Of a stretch of 64,000 nt of DNA, positions 20,044 to 32,362 are shown in pieces. A program made the translations under genes and the position numbers. The notes beneath the pieces were generated by a model. The model had not been told where the DNA came from. It saw only the letters and a program-made list of their open reading frames with translations, and did not search any database. How positions within the stretch are numbered: the stretch's first letter is position 1; every line of letters starts with the position of its first letter. This DNA is from Ypsolopha sequella (lineage: Eukaryota > Arthropoda > Insecta > Lepidoptera > Ypsolophidae): contig OW203993.1 of NCBI GenBank assembly GCA_934047225.1, forward strand, positions 22,086,069-22,150,068, read 5' to 3'.

Positions 20044-21589
20044 CTAAAATGAAAGATGTCCAAAAAGACCCTTCATTGTTATGATGTTGTAAGCCTCGCA
20101 TATTCTGTTAATTTAAGAATCTTATCCTAATTTTATTTTGCTTTTTACCCCTTAAAAATAAATGTTTTAATTATTCGTCAACTAAAGATCTAATTTGTTG
20201 ATCTAAACGGAGTCACCAAATTGTTGTATTAAAAAAAAAATGTGATGATGAGGTCCAGGAATAGAGACATTCCTCATACAGGATGGACGATGCGCACTGG
20301 GTGCGCGTGATATCATGACGAGCGCTGTCCGCGGCGGCAGCGGCGTCTGCACTAATGCATTAAAATAGGTTTCACGTCGTGCCTCTTTCTTGCCAATTTT
20401 GAGCAGTCATGCTTATTTATTTGTTAAAATTTTTGTACAAGAATCAAATCTCATAAGTACATGTAATTATACAGTGCACTGCAAAACTATATACACATTT
20501 CGTCTGCAGGAATGAGTCACGAGATTTGATGTCACGCTCATCAGCAGGACCACCAAAAGATTTTTCAATACTGCTACTGGTAAATAATTGTCCTGAAATT
20601 GTTGGATTTAGTGGTCCTTTTTGGGAAATTGTACTTTAGCAGTTTTCCCGGAAAAATCGTTTTAATGTGGTCTGCTGGAAAGCATGCTGTCCAGCAGGAC
20701 CACCCCTGAAATCATGATGCAAGATCGTGATCAACATCCAGCACCTTTGTCAGAAATGTGTTTGTGAATTAGTGGTTCAGGATTCATTAACAGAACAGGT
20801 ATGACTCCGCTAGAAAAAAATACAGTAATTTCTTTTTTTCTATTGACATATCCATCTAAATGCCTTGCAACAACATGTAGCAATGTTTACGTCATAAGTT
20901 GGTAGCGAAATAAAAGGCGTTTTCAAACATTCCTTAAGGTTAGCCGACTGGCTGGCAGGCTTTGCTGGTGTTATTTAAGTTAAAAGATGAAACGATTATA
21001 CGCTTCTTAGCCAGTACAATTATTAATTATCGATAATTAACAATTAACAATAGACTTCTGGCACGATCGTGCCTCCTGCCACTTTTCTGGTTAGTTATAG
21101 TAACAAAACCTTGATGGTGACTTCTTGTTCAAAACAGACTGATCGCATGGCATATTATGTTAAATTTACGAGTACATTTACTGTATTCCACAAATTAAAT
21201 CAATATAGACCTGCTCAATTTTAGAGTCAAAATCGTACCAACTATGAAAATCAAAAATCAACTCGAGTCCGCGTCACCACTGAAGTCCCACCACTGGTGA
21301 ATATGAACCAAAATGCATTACTCCAGAGGACTTCAGTGCTGGTGCGAACTCTAGTGAGACCGACCGTCGTCCAACAGAGTGTTTTTGTTGATTATAACCT
21401 CAAAAAAGTAAAAAAATTAATATAAAAAAACGGTTCGTTACCTTTTAATAGGGGGGTACCACGGGGTAGGGGGCTACCCACTCCACCCCCCTGACCCCTT
21501 CCCCCTTCTCCGCCTGCCAAACGATACTAAATTTTACCTATTTTTTTAATGTATGCATCAAGGCTAAGAAAGAAGTTAAACAAGCATCC
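20044..21589. other. No gene recognised
   Basis: Holds AGCAGGACCACC motifs around 20540 and 20693 near a GGTCC-rich stretch, an imperfect inverted repeat at 21267-21355 (arms sharing CACTGAAGTCC) and a C/G-run at 21450-21515. No frame with recognisable homology. Confidence 0.4.
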
Positions 21590-23398
21590 GAAAATTTGAA
21601 GAGCAATAGTGATGTGTCATCAGATTGTGAAAAAAATTACTGCAGCAGTACCGACAACGAAGATAGTGGCCGTAAGTACGTTTCTTTCAATGTTGCGTTA
21701 GACACATGGGACGAGATGAAACCAAAAACTTACTGCTTAGAAAGAAATTACCCGAAAAAACCTACAGTTCGTTATAGAAACAAAAAAAGACTACAGGCGA
21801 TAGTGGACAGATTATATGCGAGAACTAATCTGGAAAAATACGTCAAATCGCTGTATATGGGTCTTTATAAATAATTCTGCAACTACCGATTACTGTGCGA
21901 CAATGAAAGGATACTGCAAATCGGTAAATTGCGGAGGCAAAATTTCAGTAAGCACAGAAAAAACAGTGATTCCTCCGTTTCTATTACCTGTATAATAGAA
22001 AATGTTGACGAGAAAACGTTAAAGTCAGAATAACGTCGCACAAAAAAAAAGAATTGGCTTCTAAGCTAGAAAATTAGTATCCTGTTGTTGTCAGACACAA
22101 ACTGCTGAATTCTTCTATGGGCGATAACGATGAACAAGAACCACATTTTATACAGGGAAATACTTTGACAAAGTTGTTATAATGTCGTTTACGCCTTCTT
22201 ATGATTCAATACTTCGGTTTGTTAGTATATCTCCTTTCTTTGTGTGTTACTGGACTAAACTGCAACGAAAATTTTACGAAAAGTTTGCTGTTCAAAATTA
22301 CACAGCCATAAGCATCGATGCAACAGGATCAATTTTTAAGAATATTAAGCCAACTTCTGACCCCAAAGGGTGCTATAAACCAAAACACTTGTTTTTATAT
22401 GTAGCACTTCTTAAATAAAATGAACTTTTGTTCCGATAACTCAAATGATATCTGCGACACAAAAGATGACAAGTATATGTGATTGGCTAAAAAAATGGTT
22501 TGATATTGTGAAAAAACCGAATGAAATAATAATAGACGACTCTAGCGCCCTAATTGGAGCATTTGTTCAGGCTTTTACAATATTTAAAACCGTAAAAGCT
22601 TATATAAATCATTCCTTCCAAGTTTTGGAAAAAAATACTTATATTTATCTGATTAGATTCTTCTCATTTTATAAAAACTTTATACGGTCTTAAATGCTTC
22701 AAGTTCGTTGATCGACGAGTAAAGAAGTTCTTTATTAAACATTTACTAAACTTGAAATATTGTACAAGTTATTCTCAAGCAAAAGACTTGATTAGGAATT
22801 TGATTATAGTAGCACTCAATAGATGCGACAGGATATCTGAAAATGGTGTAAAAACAAGATGCGAATCGGCCAAAGAAAATTTATTGAAAATTGCAGATTT
22901 TCAGGAATTGTATGATGATCAAGCAGACCCGGAGCACAATGCTCAAGAATCTATATTTGATGATGAAATTTCGAACAATTCAACAATTTCATGGTTCAAT
23001 AATTTGGTAGATTCCGAAATAGTACATGCTGACCTCAGTGACGACACCATATATGAAAACATTTATTATTTTCCTGCGTTCATTGACACATTTAGAAAAT
23101 TTTATATAAACTACCTTTATGGAGCAATATAATGCTGCATTATTACAAAGAACTTAATGATTCCCCAAGCAGTAGTAACGTAGAAAGTTATTTCAAAAAT
23201 ATAAAACATTTACTACTGAATACAAGAAGTGGGTTGTTACGGGTGGACGATTTTGTAGTTAGACATGTGAAATATTTATCGGGAGAGCTAAAGATGGCAC
23301 AATCCCTTTATCCTGAAAATAAATGTATTTCTCGCAGTAGCGGTAATAAATTAGTACCAGTTCGTAGCCTGAATCCCAGTTCGGTGATATTTCAGTGA
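21590..23398 (+). pseudogene. Eroded DDE transposase (MULE-like, family uncertain)
   Basis: Five consecutive plus-strand pieces (21596-21874, 22182-22418, 22445-22693, 22752-23132, 23132-23398) alternate between two frames. Motifs in order: an acidic and basic N-terminus; Asp in ISIDATGSIFKN; Asp in IIIDDSSALIGAF; Glu in SSNVESYFKNIKHLLL. The spacing and sequence of these acidic residues resemble MULE-type transposases common in insects. At least four frameshifts and several stops make it a pseudogene. Not related in detail to the intact MULE at 7048. Confidence 0.65.
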
Positions 23399-23800
23399 AT
23401 AACCTAAGGATTGCAGTAAAATCGTCGTCAAAGTAATTGTGATACGATTGTAATCGGCTGTCGACGCGACGCGACGCGGTGGCTGTTACTTCGAGCCGCT
23501 CGCTGTTAAGCGGAGATTCTGAAGTGTGTCAATACGCTAGATGATAACTACCTAGCCTGTTGCCAATTCAAAAAATTTGGGATGAACGAATGAATTGCAT
23601 ATTTTTTGGCAACAAGCCACACGATACGATATCAAATCAAGGCATTTCGACGACCAGCTATTTGAGTGTATGTGTGTGTTTATCGTGTAGCAAACCAGTC
23701 TCATAACGCAAACAAGTAGTGTGCGTGTATGCGTGTCTCTTCAAATCCGTAGGCTTGCAGTGTTTACATTGTTTACTTGCTAGTTACTGGCTCGAAATGA
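23399..23800 (+). other. Possible 5' region of the following LINE
   Basis: A CG-rich patch (GTCGACGCGACGCGACGCGG, about 23459) and GTGTGTGTTT tracts precede the ORF1 start. No gene was recognised. Confidence 0.35.
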
Positions 23801-24423
23801 GAGATGATGCGTTCCCCGAAAAAAAAATACGTCAGATGCACAAGAGAACAACTCTCCTAGCAATGTGACTCAGTGCCGTAGAACTCAGAGGGGAACTTAT
23901 CGTGCAGACTGTGTGGAAGTCATAGACTCGGACCTGGCACCGGTTACTCGTAATGAACTTAACTCCTTTAAAGAAGAAATGCGCACCATGATAACATCAC
24001 TTCTGACTGGACAAACCTCTTCCATTGACATAATGGGAGCAAGTTTGAAGGAATCAATTCAAAAATCCAAGCAAGAAATTGAAAAATCTATGAGCTGTAT
24101 GTCTGATCAATTAAAAGAAATGGTGAAATTGATTGCCGGATTGGATAGAGAAAGAAAAAACCTAGCAGTTCACGTCTCAACCCTGGAAGAAAAAATCGAA
24201 CCAATGGAAAGAACCTATTTAGACCTGTTTAGAAATCCGAAATGTCCCAAAAATTCGCCAAGAAAGAAAAGAAAAGCTTTTTGACATGATTGATAAATTA
24301 TCAAAGTCCCTAAACGTAGACATTCAACGCTCAGATCTAAATGATGTCCTAAGATGGCCTAGTAAAAAAGAAAGCTAATACTCTTCTGTTATCGACGAGT
24401 TTCAAAACACCCTTGCAAAGCTA
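23800..24423 (+). pseudogene. LINE ORF1 (FP25-like), 5' part, split by element A
   Basis: The frame 23865-24284 holds a coiled coil (about residues 45-115, with LDRERKNLAVHVSTLEEKIE). After a frameshift near 24235 it continues as IRNVPKIRQERKEKLFDMID and further polar sequence, typical of the FP25-like ORF1 of insect non-LTR elements. The sequence is cut at 24423 by the terminus of element A, and the expected continuation appears at 33132. Several frame changes show it was already degenerate. Confidence 0.75.
24422..24423. repeat. Element A target duplication (TA), left
   Basis: TA precedes the CCCAGC terminus and TA follows the GCTGGG terminus at 33132-33133. Confidence 0.7.
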
Positions 24424-24534
24424 CCCAGCTAGCAAAGTAATCATAAAAGAAAATTTATTAGCACTAAAAAGTGTTATAAAAGTCATTTAAAAGCAACGCG
24501 GTGACGCATCTCTCAGCGTTGTTGTATATTAGTG

Positions 24535-25175
24535 ATTCGTAACATGGTTTAGCTGTATTAGGTTAAACAGCCAAATCGTGATAATAAATGATGACATAAA
24601 CGTTTACTCGACCGCTTTATAGAGCGCATATAACACAGCTGTAAAAAAGTTCTCACAACGGCGATTTAGCGCTAATATGTTGTACAACAGGTTTCAATGG
24701 TACATTTATAAAGCACAGTAGATATATTTGATGTATAAAGTCGCTGCATTAGCGTTGGTGACATATCTGCCACGCATGGATCTAATCAGTGATATAAACG
24801 AACATATTGCAGCTGATATTCATCAAATTTATCGTATAACAGCATTTCCTTGGTGCTTGTGTCCTGATGGTGACGTAACATTATTTAGCTGTATAATCGG
24901 GATAATAAGATATGACAGAAACGTTTACTCGACCGCTGTATAGAGCGCATATAATACAGCTGTAAAAAAGTTCTCGCAAAAGCTATTTAGCACTAATAGT
25001 TGTACAACAGGTTTTAATGCTATATTTACACAACAAATTTGATTTACTGTGGTTCCAAAGTCGCTGCTTTAGCATTATTTATATATCTGACACGAATTGA
25101 TCTAATCCGTGATATAAAACAATACTTTGCAGCTGATATGCATCTATTTTATCGTCTAGCTATATAAACGTGATA
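24535..25175 (+). repeat. Subterminal direct duplication, two units of about 320-330 bp
   Basis: Unit 1 is about 24535-24868 and unit 2 about 24874-25175. They share CGTAACAT..TTTAGCTGTAT, CGTTTACTCGACCGCT, TATAGAGCGCATATAA, CAGCTGTAAAAAAGTTCTC, TTGTACAACAGGTTT and TTGCAGCTGATAT blocks with offset 321-339. It lies just inside the left terminus. Confidence 0.8.
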
Positions 25176-25421
25176 AAGGATCTACATTAATATTAAATAG
25201 TTGTAAACTTACTTTTGAAAGACGTTTATATGGTCATATAGTTACTTAAAAACGTTTTTTGGTTAAATATAACGCTAAAACAGCCCAAAATAGCTGCAAA
25301 TGACACCTATATACCAAGTTTATGCTCGTTAAGATAATTTCCAACATCGAGTTATCACAAAAAGCCGGCCATATTATTCTGTAAGTAAAGACTCGCACTC
25401 GTATCGTTCGTCATTGAAAAA

Positions 25422-27789
25422 ATGAATTTCGAATCTTTGAAAAGATTTAAAAGAAGTGGATCTTACAAAAGAAAAAATAGGAACAAGTACAAACAGTCAC
25501 AATCTTTCCTGGCTAAGAATGAACCACAAAATCAACCTTGTATAGAGAATTTAGAAGATGGTTCCGTACATACCAAAAGTAATATTTTATCAAAACAAGG
25601 CTCCAGCAAAGAAAATGAATCCGATAACGAAGTTGGAGAAGAAGAAATTTTATCATTTTCAGAAATATCTGATAGTGAAACCACAAGTGATGAGATGGAA
25701 GATAAAAATCTTGATTTCAAGAAAAATGTCAAGAAATGGGCCATTCAATTTAATATTTCACACAATGCTCTCAAGAATTTATTGGGAATAGTGAATAAAC
25801 GACTACCAAATATATTACCCAATGACCCACGAACGCTGTTGAAAACTAATACGAATATACAAGTCATTTCCATGGGCACTGGTCATTATTGGCATAATGG
25901 ATTAAAAGAACCATTAATTCAATATCTACAAACCGCTCATGATGTACCAGAGAAGCTTGCATTGAATATAAATATTGACGGATTACCAATCTCTAAAAGC
26001 TCCAAAAGTCAGCTTTGGCCAATATTATGTACTGTTTATGAGATTCCAAAACTTCAACCTATTGTTATTGGAATTTATTCTGGTTATGAAAAGCCTCCAG
26101 ATGTAAACATTTATTTGAGAATGTTTGTGGATGAAATGAAACAGCTTATGGGAAATGGTCTCGTAATAGAAAATATAAATGGCAACGAATCAAGGGTAAT
26201 TCTGAATATTAGAGTCTTCATATGTGACTCTCCAGCACGTGCCTTTGTTAAAGGTATATATATAAATTACATATTGCGGCTGAACATCGTTTGTTTCTAG
26301 TAGTTCTGTTGCGTAGTTGTGCGTCAACCAAACTAGAATTCAAATAACATAATGTATTTTAACATTAGACACATTTCATTTCATTAAGTCAACGACGAGA
26401 CTTTTTTTCACTTTTAGTCTTTTGCTTGCTATCCATTGTAACTCCTTTAGTTTACAGAGGTACTTTTATATATTAAAAACGCAGATTAAAAAAGTTCATT
26501 TTTTTCACTGACACATTTCATACCTTCTCTTTATAGGTAGTATGTAGGATTGTAGGTGAATGTGCAAGTTGTATATTGAACATCTTTTTTATTTTTCAGG
26601 TGTGTGTAACTTTAATTCTAAAGATGGGTGCCAAAAATGCACTGTACAAGGGGAATACTCACATGTATCTCGCACTGTGTTTTTTCCAAAAGTTGGATGG
26701 CCGAAAAGAGTTGATGAGGATTTCCGTGCAAATAAGTATGGCCGACACCATAAAGTGGATTCACCATTACTAGAACTTCCTGTGGACATGGTTGAAGATA
26801 TCATAATTGGAGATTCACTACATTTATTAGACCTTGGTGTAATGAAGCGCCTCTTAATCGCATGGAGAGATGGAAAGTACAGTAATAATTATGACACAAA
26901 GTGGTGCCATCAAGAAATAGTCAAAGTTACTAATTTTTTATCCAGTTGCAAAATGCCCAAAGAAATTCACAGGTCTGTCAGAGGCTTGGGGGAGTTATGC
27001 TACTGGAAAGGATCTGAGTTTCGTACATTTTTGTATTACTTAAGTTTCATAATTTGTAAACACACATTAAAACCTGCTGTATTTCAACATTTTCTGTGCC
27101 TATATTGTGCAATAACTATTTGTTCTAATGAAAATTATTTTCATTTCTTGGAACTAGCAAAAGAGTTGCTAGACATGTTCGTTGAAAATTTCAAAGACAT
27201 CTATGGGAAAGATTACATAACTAGTAATGTGCACAATTTGACACACGTTGTCGACGAGGTTAAAAAATTTGGAATACTCCAAAAGTTCAATGCCTATCCA
27301 TTTGAGAACAGATTACAAACCCTTAAAAAAATGATAAGACAAGGCAATAAGGCACTTGAGCAAGTTGCAAGAAGAATAAGTGAAATTAGTGACGTCGAAC
27401 TGAATTCTGCTGACGAAATTAGTAAAACATACCCATTTCTTAAAAAGTATAAACATGATCAGCGTGTAACAGAACTGCACCTAGAAGGTTATATTTTATC
27501 ATCACGGCAACAGGACAAGTGGTTTTTGAGCAACTTAGGTCATGTCATTGAAATTCAATGTTTCAGTAGTTCAGATAGTGGCATTATTATTCATGGTTAT
27601 CGTGTAGAGACTCTTGGTGATGCCTTTGTAAATCCGATCAAATCTTCATACTTAAATGTATACAAATGTGACCTTAAATCGATAAAAAAAACAGAATGTA
27701 TTTACACCCTTAATATGATAAAATGCAAACTGGTATCCATTGATTATGAATCGAATATATATTTTGTACCTCTACTTCATACTTTATAG
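25422..27789 (+). CDS. Element A transposase, CACTA/EnSpm-like, two exons (673 aa)
   Basis: Exon 1 is 25422-26253 and exon 2 is 26600-27789; the 346-base intron has GT (AAAG|GTATAT) and TTTTTCAG borders, and the joined frame has 673 codons plus stop. Residues 1-30 are very basic, then acidic. Candidate catalytic acids: Asp in NIDGLPISKSSKSQLWPIL (about 188), Asp in FICDSPARAFVKG (about 270, at the splice site) and Glu in NAYPFENRLQTLKKM (about 510). CNFNSKDGCQKC, then LHLLDLGVMKRLL, PKEIHRSVRGL and VHNLTHVVDEV blocks follow, as in animal EnSpm-like transposases. No stop or frameshift was seen, so it may be functional. Element B has a paralog. Confidence 0.85.
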
Positions 27790-28705
27790 CTAGGTAGTTA
27801 ATAAAATGCTTCTAATTTAAAAAAATCGTGTTTATTAATTAGTTAACACCAAAATACAAAGTAAAACGTAGTCTTGGAGAGTTCACTGTTATTGTACATG
27901 TAACCTACAACTCTCATTATTAAAACGCTGAGTCTATTTTGTCTAGCGCATTTTATAATAAATAAAATATATAATGTCAACAAAGACAGTGTCGTGACAC
28001 GAAAATTGCAGGTTGCATTTACACCATAGTGTCATGCAATAATGTAGTAGGTAACTACTTATTATTAATTTAAACTGGAAAAAGAAAAATCTGCTATCTA
28101 ATAGTAATAGTTTTTTACTTCTTCGATGAGTGTCTAATGAATAAACTGGTAACAAATCAAACTACTAATGCAGCGCACGTGACATTGAATTCACAATATC
28201 GTTCCTGTTTCCATACAGAAATGTATGAAATATTAATAATCAGCTTTTTATGTCAAAATATGGATCTTCAGTAACATTACAACGAAAGGTCAACATTATT
28301 TTAAAAACAAACACAAGAAAATATTTCAATTCTTATTTTTTTAAGTAATCAGTCTAAAAAGAATTATAATTTCTCTTCTTTATTTTAATATTTACTTAAA
28401 ATTACTATAAAACAAATGAACACATGAAAATATTTAAAGTCTCATTTTCCTAAGTAATCAGTCTTAAAATAATCATAATTGCACCTTTAATTTTTTTTGT
28501 TTGTTGAGATTATAAAAAAAATTAACACAGGAAAATATTTAACCTTATTTTAAAGTATACAAAACCAAATTACTTAGAAAGCTTGTAATGCTGTTCATGT
28601 TAAAAATAAGTAAAACACTAAAAAAATACCTATTCTAAGATACGAAAAATCAATAACGAGTTAGAAATATAGAGTTAGAATACGTTATCATACAATGTTT
28701 TCATT
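27790..28705. other. Convergent 3' regions of the two element A genes
   Basis: AT-rich, with AATAAAA at about 27801 as a likely poly(A) signal for the transposase. It holds a degenerate tandem repeat at about 28310-28550: three units of about 110 bp starting ACACAaGAAAATATTT and sharing AAGTAATCAGTCTtAAAA in the first two. Confidence 0.55.
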
Positions 28706-30936
28706 CTATTGGTCGTCGCAATCATTATCTTTACGTTCAGTAATTTGATCAGTACTACAAGAGGAAGTCTTAGTCAAATCATCAGTAGGAAGTACATTGT
28801 TTATTGTGGTATTAGGACCAGAAGAAGAAGCTTTAGCTGTGGAAGAATTTTTGCTTTTTACCTTCTTTGGCCTCACTCTGGAAGATGATGCTCTGAGACC
28901 CTTAGCACTATTACGCCTATTTGAGTTCCTCAAGACGTTTTTGAAAAATGATTCACATTCCTTTATCGTAAATGAAGGATCACTTTCCTGAATTATAGAA
29001 AAAAAGAAATTGACTGTCAATTCGTACGCTTTGAAACATACTTTCGTTTGGTTTTCTTTTCGGCTACCACCGGACCATGAGCATTCCGTTAGGAACTGTC
29101 TCGCAAACATGATGTCTACAAGAAAGTAACAATTACTCATACCATTTCCTTTGCCTACTCCACAAACTGTTAAAAATTTTCTTTTCAAATCCGATGCTAC
29201 AGTTGGATGTTTCAGCTTTTCCTCAAAATCAATCAGTGACTTTTTATTAGCTATTGGCTTCATTCCAATATGTTCGCTTCTTTGAATATCTTGTGCTTTT
29301 TTGAAATATTCATCAAATTTGGTGTCTATATTAATAACCATTTTTGTAACGCGTTCCAATGCATTTTCCACTCTTTTTTGACCTTCCTGAACGACCACTA
29401 AAGCCGATAAAAGAATATTTACTTTTTCATCCAAGTTATGTTTTGTTGAACTGTCGTGGTTTAATATCACGACGTTGTTTTGTTCCTCACTGGTATCTTC
29501 AATTGGGTTATTTTCCTCAACTAATACGGCATGACTAGGGTAACTAGATATTATATCGCGGGATTGGTTTATCACTGGTACATCAGAATCACAAAGTTGG
29601 TACGTTACATTTTCATCTAATGCACTTATAATGAATCCAGAAGTTTGCTGCTCCTCAAATTCCCTCACTTCCTCTGTTTCAAGGGACTTATTCGAAGGTG
29701 TTGTCGAAGAATTATTCTTGCCCTGAAATTTTTTTTAGTTAGTAAGCAAGCGTGTTTGCATACGTTTGCGTGCGAGTGAACGTGCATGCTTGCGTGCGAT
29801 TGCGTGAAAAGTGTTTGTTTTATGTGATAAGCACATTGTAAAGTCATCGTCATCTCAACCGGCCAGCCACTGCTAAGCACGGGTCTCCTCCAGGGAGAGG
29901 GTTTTAGACCATAGTCCACCACGCTGGCCTAATGCGGGTTGGGGACTTCACATACGCCTTAGAATTTCTTCTTTTGGCGTATGCAGGTTTCCTCACGAAT
30001 GCTTTCCTTCACCGAAAGTGTTGTATAGAATTTAATAAACATTGTAGCATAATATTTTTTACATACATATCTCTAATACCCGTGTTTATAAAAAGATATG
30101 GAATATAAACACCATTGCAAATCATATGTACATATAAAGTTTAATATTTTTAGGAAAGTATTTATAAAGTAGGTACGTCAAATTTAGAAGCTTTTGTAGG
30201 CAAAACAGTTTTGAACAGTAAAATGAAATTGTACAATTATAATATTACGTACCACGAGATGCTCTGCCAATATGAAAGATGTGGTTGGTGTATCTTGTAA
30301 CACAGGAATCGTTTTACCATTTCCGGTTGAAGACTTATTTATTTGATCCTGCCAAAAAAGAAAAGGGTAATTAAAATAAACACAAGGTTCTGAGCTTAGC
30401 CACATTCGGCGGCAACAAAATCAGGGATAATCTTTTTTGTTTATCCATACCAATATTATTAATGCGAAACCGTGCTTGTATAATTTTTTGTCCTTTCACG
30501 TCTGAATGGAGCGACGGATTGACAGTACCAGGTCAACTCGCGAATCGCAAAGCTAGTGATAAGTTGTATTTTTACTTACTTCAATACACTGTTCTGCTAA
30601 ATTATTTAAACATATAGTTTTCTTATTTTTTGTCCCTTCGCAAACTTTTCTTTTCTTTGCTTTTGATTTTGATTCCTCATCCTCTTCGGTTTCTGACACA
30701 TCTGACATATTGTCAACTTCGGCTTTCGCCTGTTCTAGAGTTAAATTCCATCTTTTAACTTCGCAGTCTAAAACACTCCAATCTTTCCCTGGTTTCGAAT
30801 ATTCCTGTTTTTTTAGCTTCTCTCCTTGAAGTAAGGATTGTGGCCACCATAATTTTCCGCCATTTTCCCAAAGTTCTGGGCAAAAAGTGATAAATATTTG
30901 CCCGTCTTCACGGGTTTGCACCACTTTAAAGTGCAT
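28706..30936 (-). CDS. Element A DUF4806-like protein (three coding exons, 489 aa incl. stop)
   Basis: Coding exons on the minus strand: 30936-30580, 30348-30253 and 29722-28706; introns have GTAAGT/TTTGGCAG and GTACGT/TTTCAG borders, all in phase 0. An acceptor TTTACAG lies 3 bases before the ATG, implying a 5' untranslated exon. The N-terminus (MHFKVVQTREDG, WENGGKLWWPQ, VLDCEVKRW, LEQAKAEVDN) matches the usual start of DUF4806 proteins; the C-terminal DUF4806-like part (about 290-430) has LLIDIM-type helix, CSWSGGSRKE and VNFFF..FFKNVLRN, then a basic tail. Function unknown; because an equivalent gene is in element B, it is probably a transposon accessory or DNA-binding protein. Confidence 0.78.
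29850..30025. repeat. Lepidopteran-type SINE body fragment in an intron
   Basis: Contains CCACGCTGGCC, GCGGGTTGGGGACTTCACA, AGGTTTCCTCACGA and CCTTCACCGAAAG, in the same order as 31070-31280. It lies inside the 29723-30252 intron of the DUF4806-like gene. Confidence 0.7.
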
Positions 30937-31069
30937 GTTCTGTAAATATAAAGATAGAGGTTAGATTAACGTATTACTTTCAAGCTGTCATGCGCCTAAT
31001 TATTTTGGTGTAGTAGTAAAAATACTGGTATAATATGAGACAAAAAAATAAAAGTAAAGTAACTATACT

Positions 31070-31345
31070 ATACTCTAAATACGTCCCACTGTTGGGCAGT
31101 AGCCCTAATTATGAGGGAGTGCGGGTCGTAGTCCACCGCGCTGACCCAGTGCGGGTTGGTAGATTTCACATATGCCTTAGAATATATTCCTGCGTGTGCA
31201 GGTATCCTCACGATGTTTCCTTCACCGAAAAGCCTAGGTATATGGTATTATAATAAACCGTAGTTGACTTGAGTTCCGAAAAACTGTTTTTGGTACGGGC
31301 GGGGTTTAAACCCACGACCTCATGAATGTGAGGCGAGTGCTCAAC
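31070..31345 (-). repeat. tRNA-headed SINE (type 1)
   Basis: On the minus strand: a tRNA-like head at 31345-31275 (GAGCACTCGCCTC, then GGTCGTGGGTTTAAACCCC as box B), followed by a body with CTTTTCGGTGAAGGAAACAT and CGTGAGGATACCTGCA, and an end CCCAACAGTGGGACGTAT. I recall this body as one of the commonest moth SINE types. It was inserted into element A. Confidence 0.75.
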
Positions 31346-31640
31346 AACTGAGATAAATATATAATATATATGTATATATATATCAGATAATAAATATATG
31401 TGGACATCTCACATACGGCCATGCAATGCGATCCCAAACTAGGCAGAACCTTTACTATGGGTATCGTATAGCTGATATACATACATAGATAAATACATAC
31501 TTATATAGAAAATAACATCTAGCTAGACACATCAAAACACAAGTGTTTTTTACATAAATGTGTACCGGGATTCGAACCCGCGACCCCGAGCTTCGCAGGC
31601 AGACGTACTACCGACCAGGCTGCGGAGCCGACGATATAAT
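31346..31640 (-). repeat. tRNA-headed SINE (type 2)
   Basis: On the minus strand: head GGCTCCGCAGCCTGGTCGGT and GGTCGCGGGTTCGAATCCCG, body with AAGTATGTATTTATCTATGT, TACCCATAGTA and TAGTTTGGGATCGCAT, and a TA-rich tail at 31346-31400. Clearly a tRNA-derived SINE abutting the type 1 copy. Confidence 0.8.
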
Positions 31641-32083
31641 CACTGCAATAAGAAAAAAAATGCAAATGAATAACTTGCACCTATGTTATCTTAAACATCA
31701 CAGAACTGTAGTCGTTTAGTTTTAACTATTAATAACATTTAAAATCAAAGTAGTAAAAAATAGTGTTACCTTAACTGTGTAATCCGTGCACCGTGATTGA
31801 CAAAAGCAAAAGTTTATGACAAGTAGTGTGACTCACTCGCTTTAACGGTAATAACTTGACTGAATTGGAAATGTCGAGAAAACATGCGTGAAGTGAGCAA
31901 CAACATCAGATAGTAAGGTTAAGTATGCATGTGCGGCGCTACTGCACTGTTCTCTTTCGTGACGCGGGGAATCCCCTTTCAGATAGGTAAACAATGCAAG
32001 TTAGATAGGTACTAAATAAAAACATGGTTTAACTTTGTAGATTGTTACTGATTGCGACTTAAAAAATGATGTTATTTTCTTTT

Positions 32084-32362
32084 TTATAGTTGGCAGTAGT
32101 TACATTCATCTTCCGGGTAATGATCATACACCAGCATATATTGACAGCCTTGACACCACAATTGTTTTATATTAACAAGTTTTTTAATATTGTTTTTGTC
32201 AATGATAAAGTGGGAGCGCAAACTTGAATCAGTGAATAGTCCGCAACCAAAACATTTTTCCGATAGGATGAAATGAGTTACAGCCCATGGCCATTCAGAT
32301 TCGTCAAGTTTCTTGAAATCATCTTTACTTAAAAAACAGTCAACGTCCAAAAATGCCACCAT
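32084..32362 (-). CDS. Element A small Cys-rich protein (92 aa)
   Basis: Intact frame, ATG 32362 to TAA 32084. Four Cys pairs or near-pairs (CFGCG, CQGCQ, CNYCQ at the end, plus an isolated early Cys) and His residues suggest a small treble-clef or zinc-ribbon-like fold. A TTTTCAG acceptor lies about 20 bases before the ATG, and a good donor (GTG|GTAAGTAA) at 32692-32699 could end a non-coding first exon near 32700-32800. The family is not recognised, and no counterpart was seen in element B. It lies inside element A, on the same strand as the DUF4806-like gene and upstream of it. Confidence 0.5.
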   Translation of the reverse strand: MVAFLDVDCFLSKDDFKKLDESEWPWAVTHFILSEKCFGCGLFTDSSLRSHFIIDKNNIKKLVNIKQLWCQGCQYMLVYDHYPEDECNYCQL

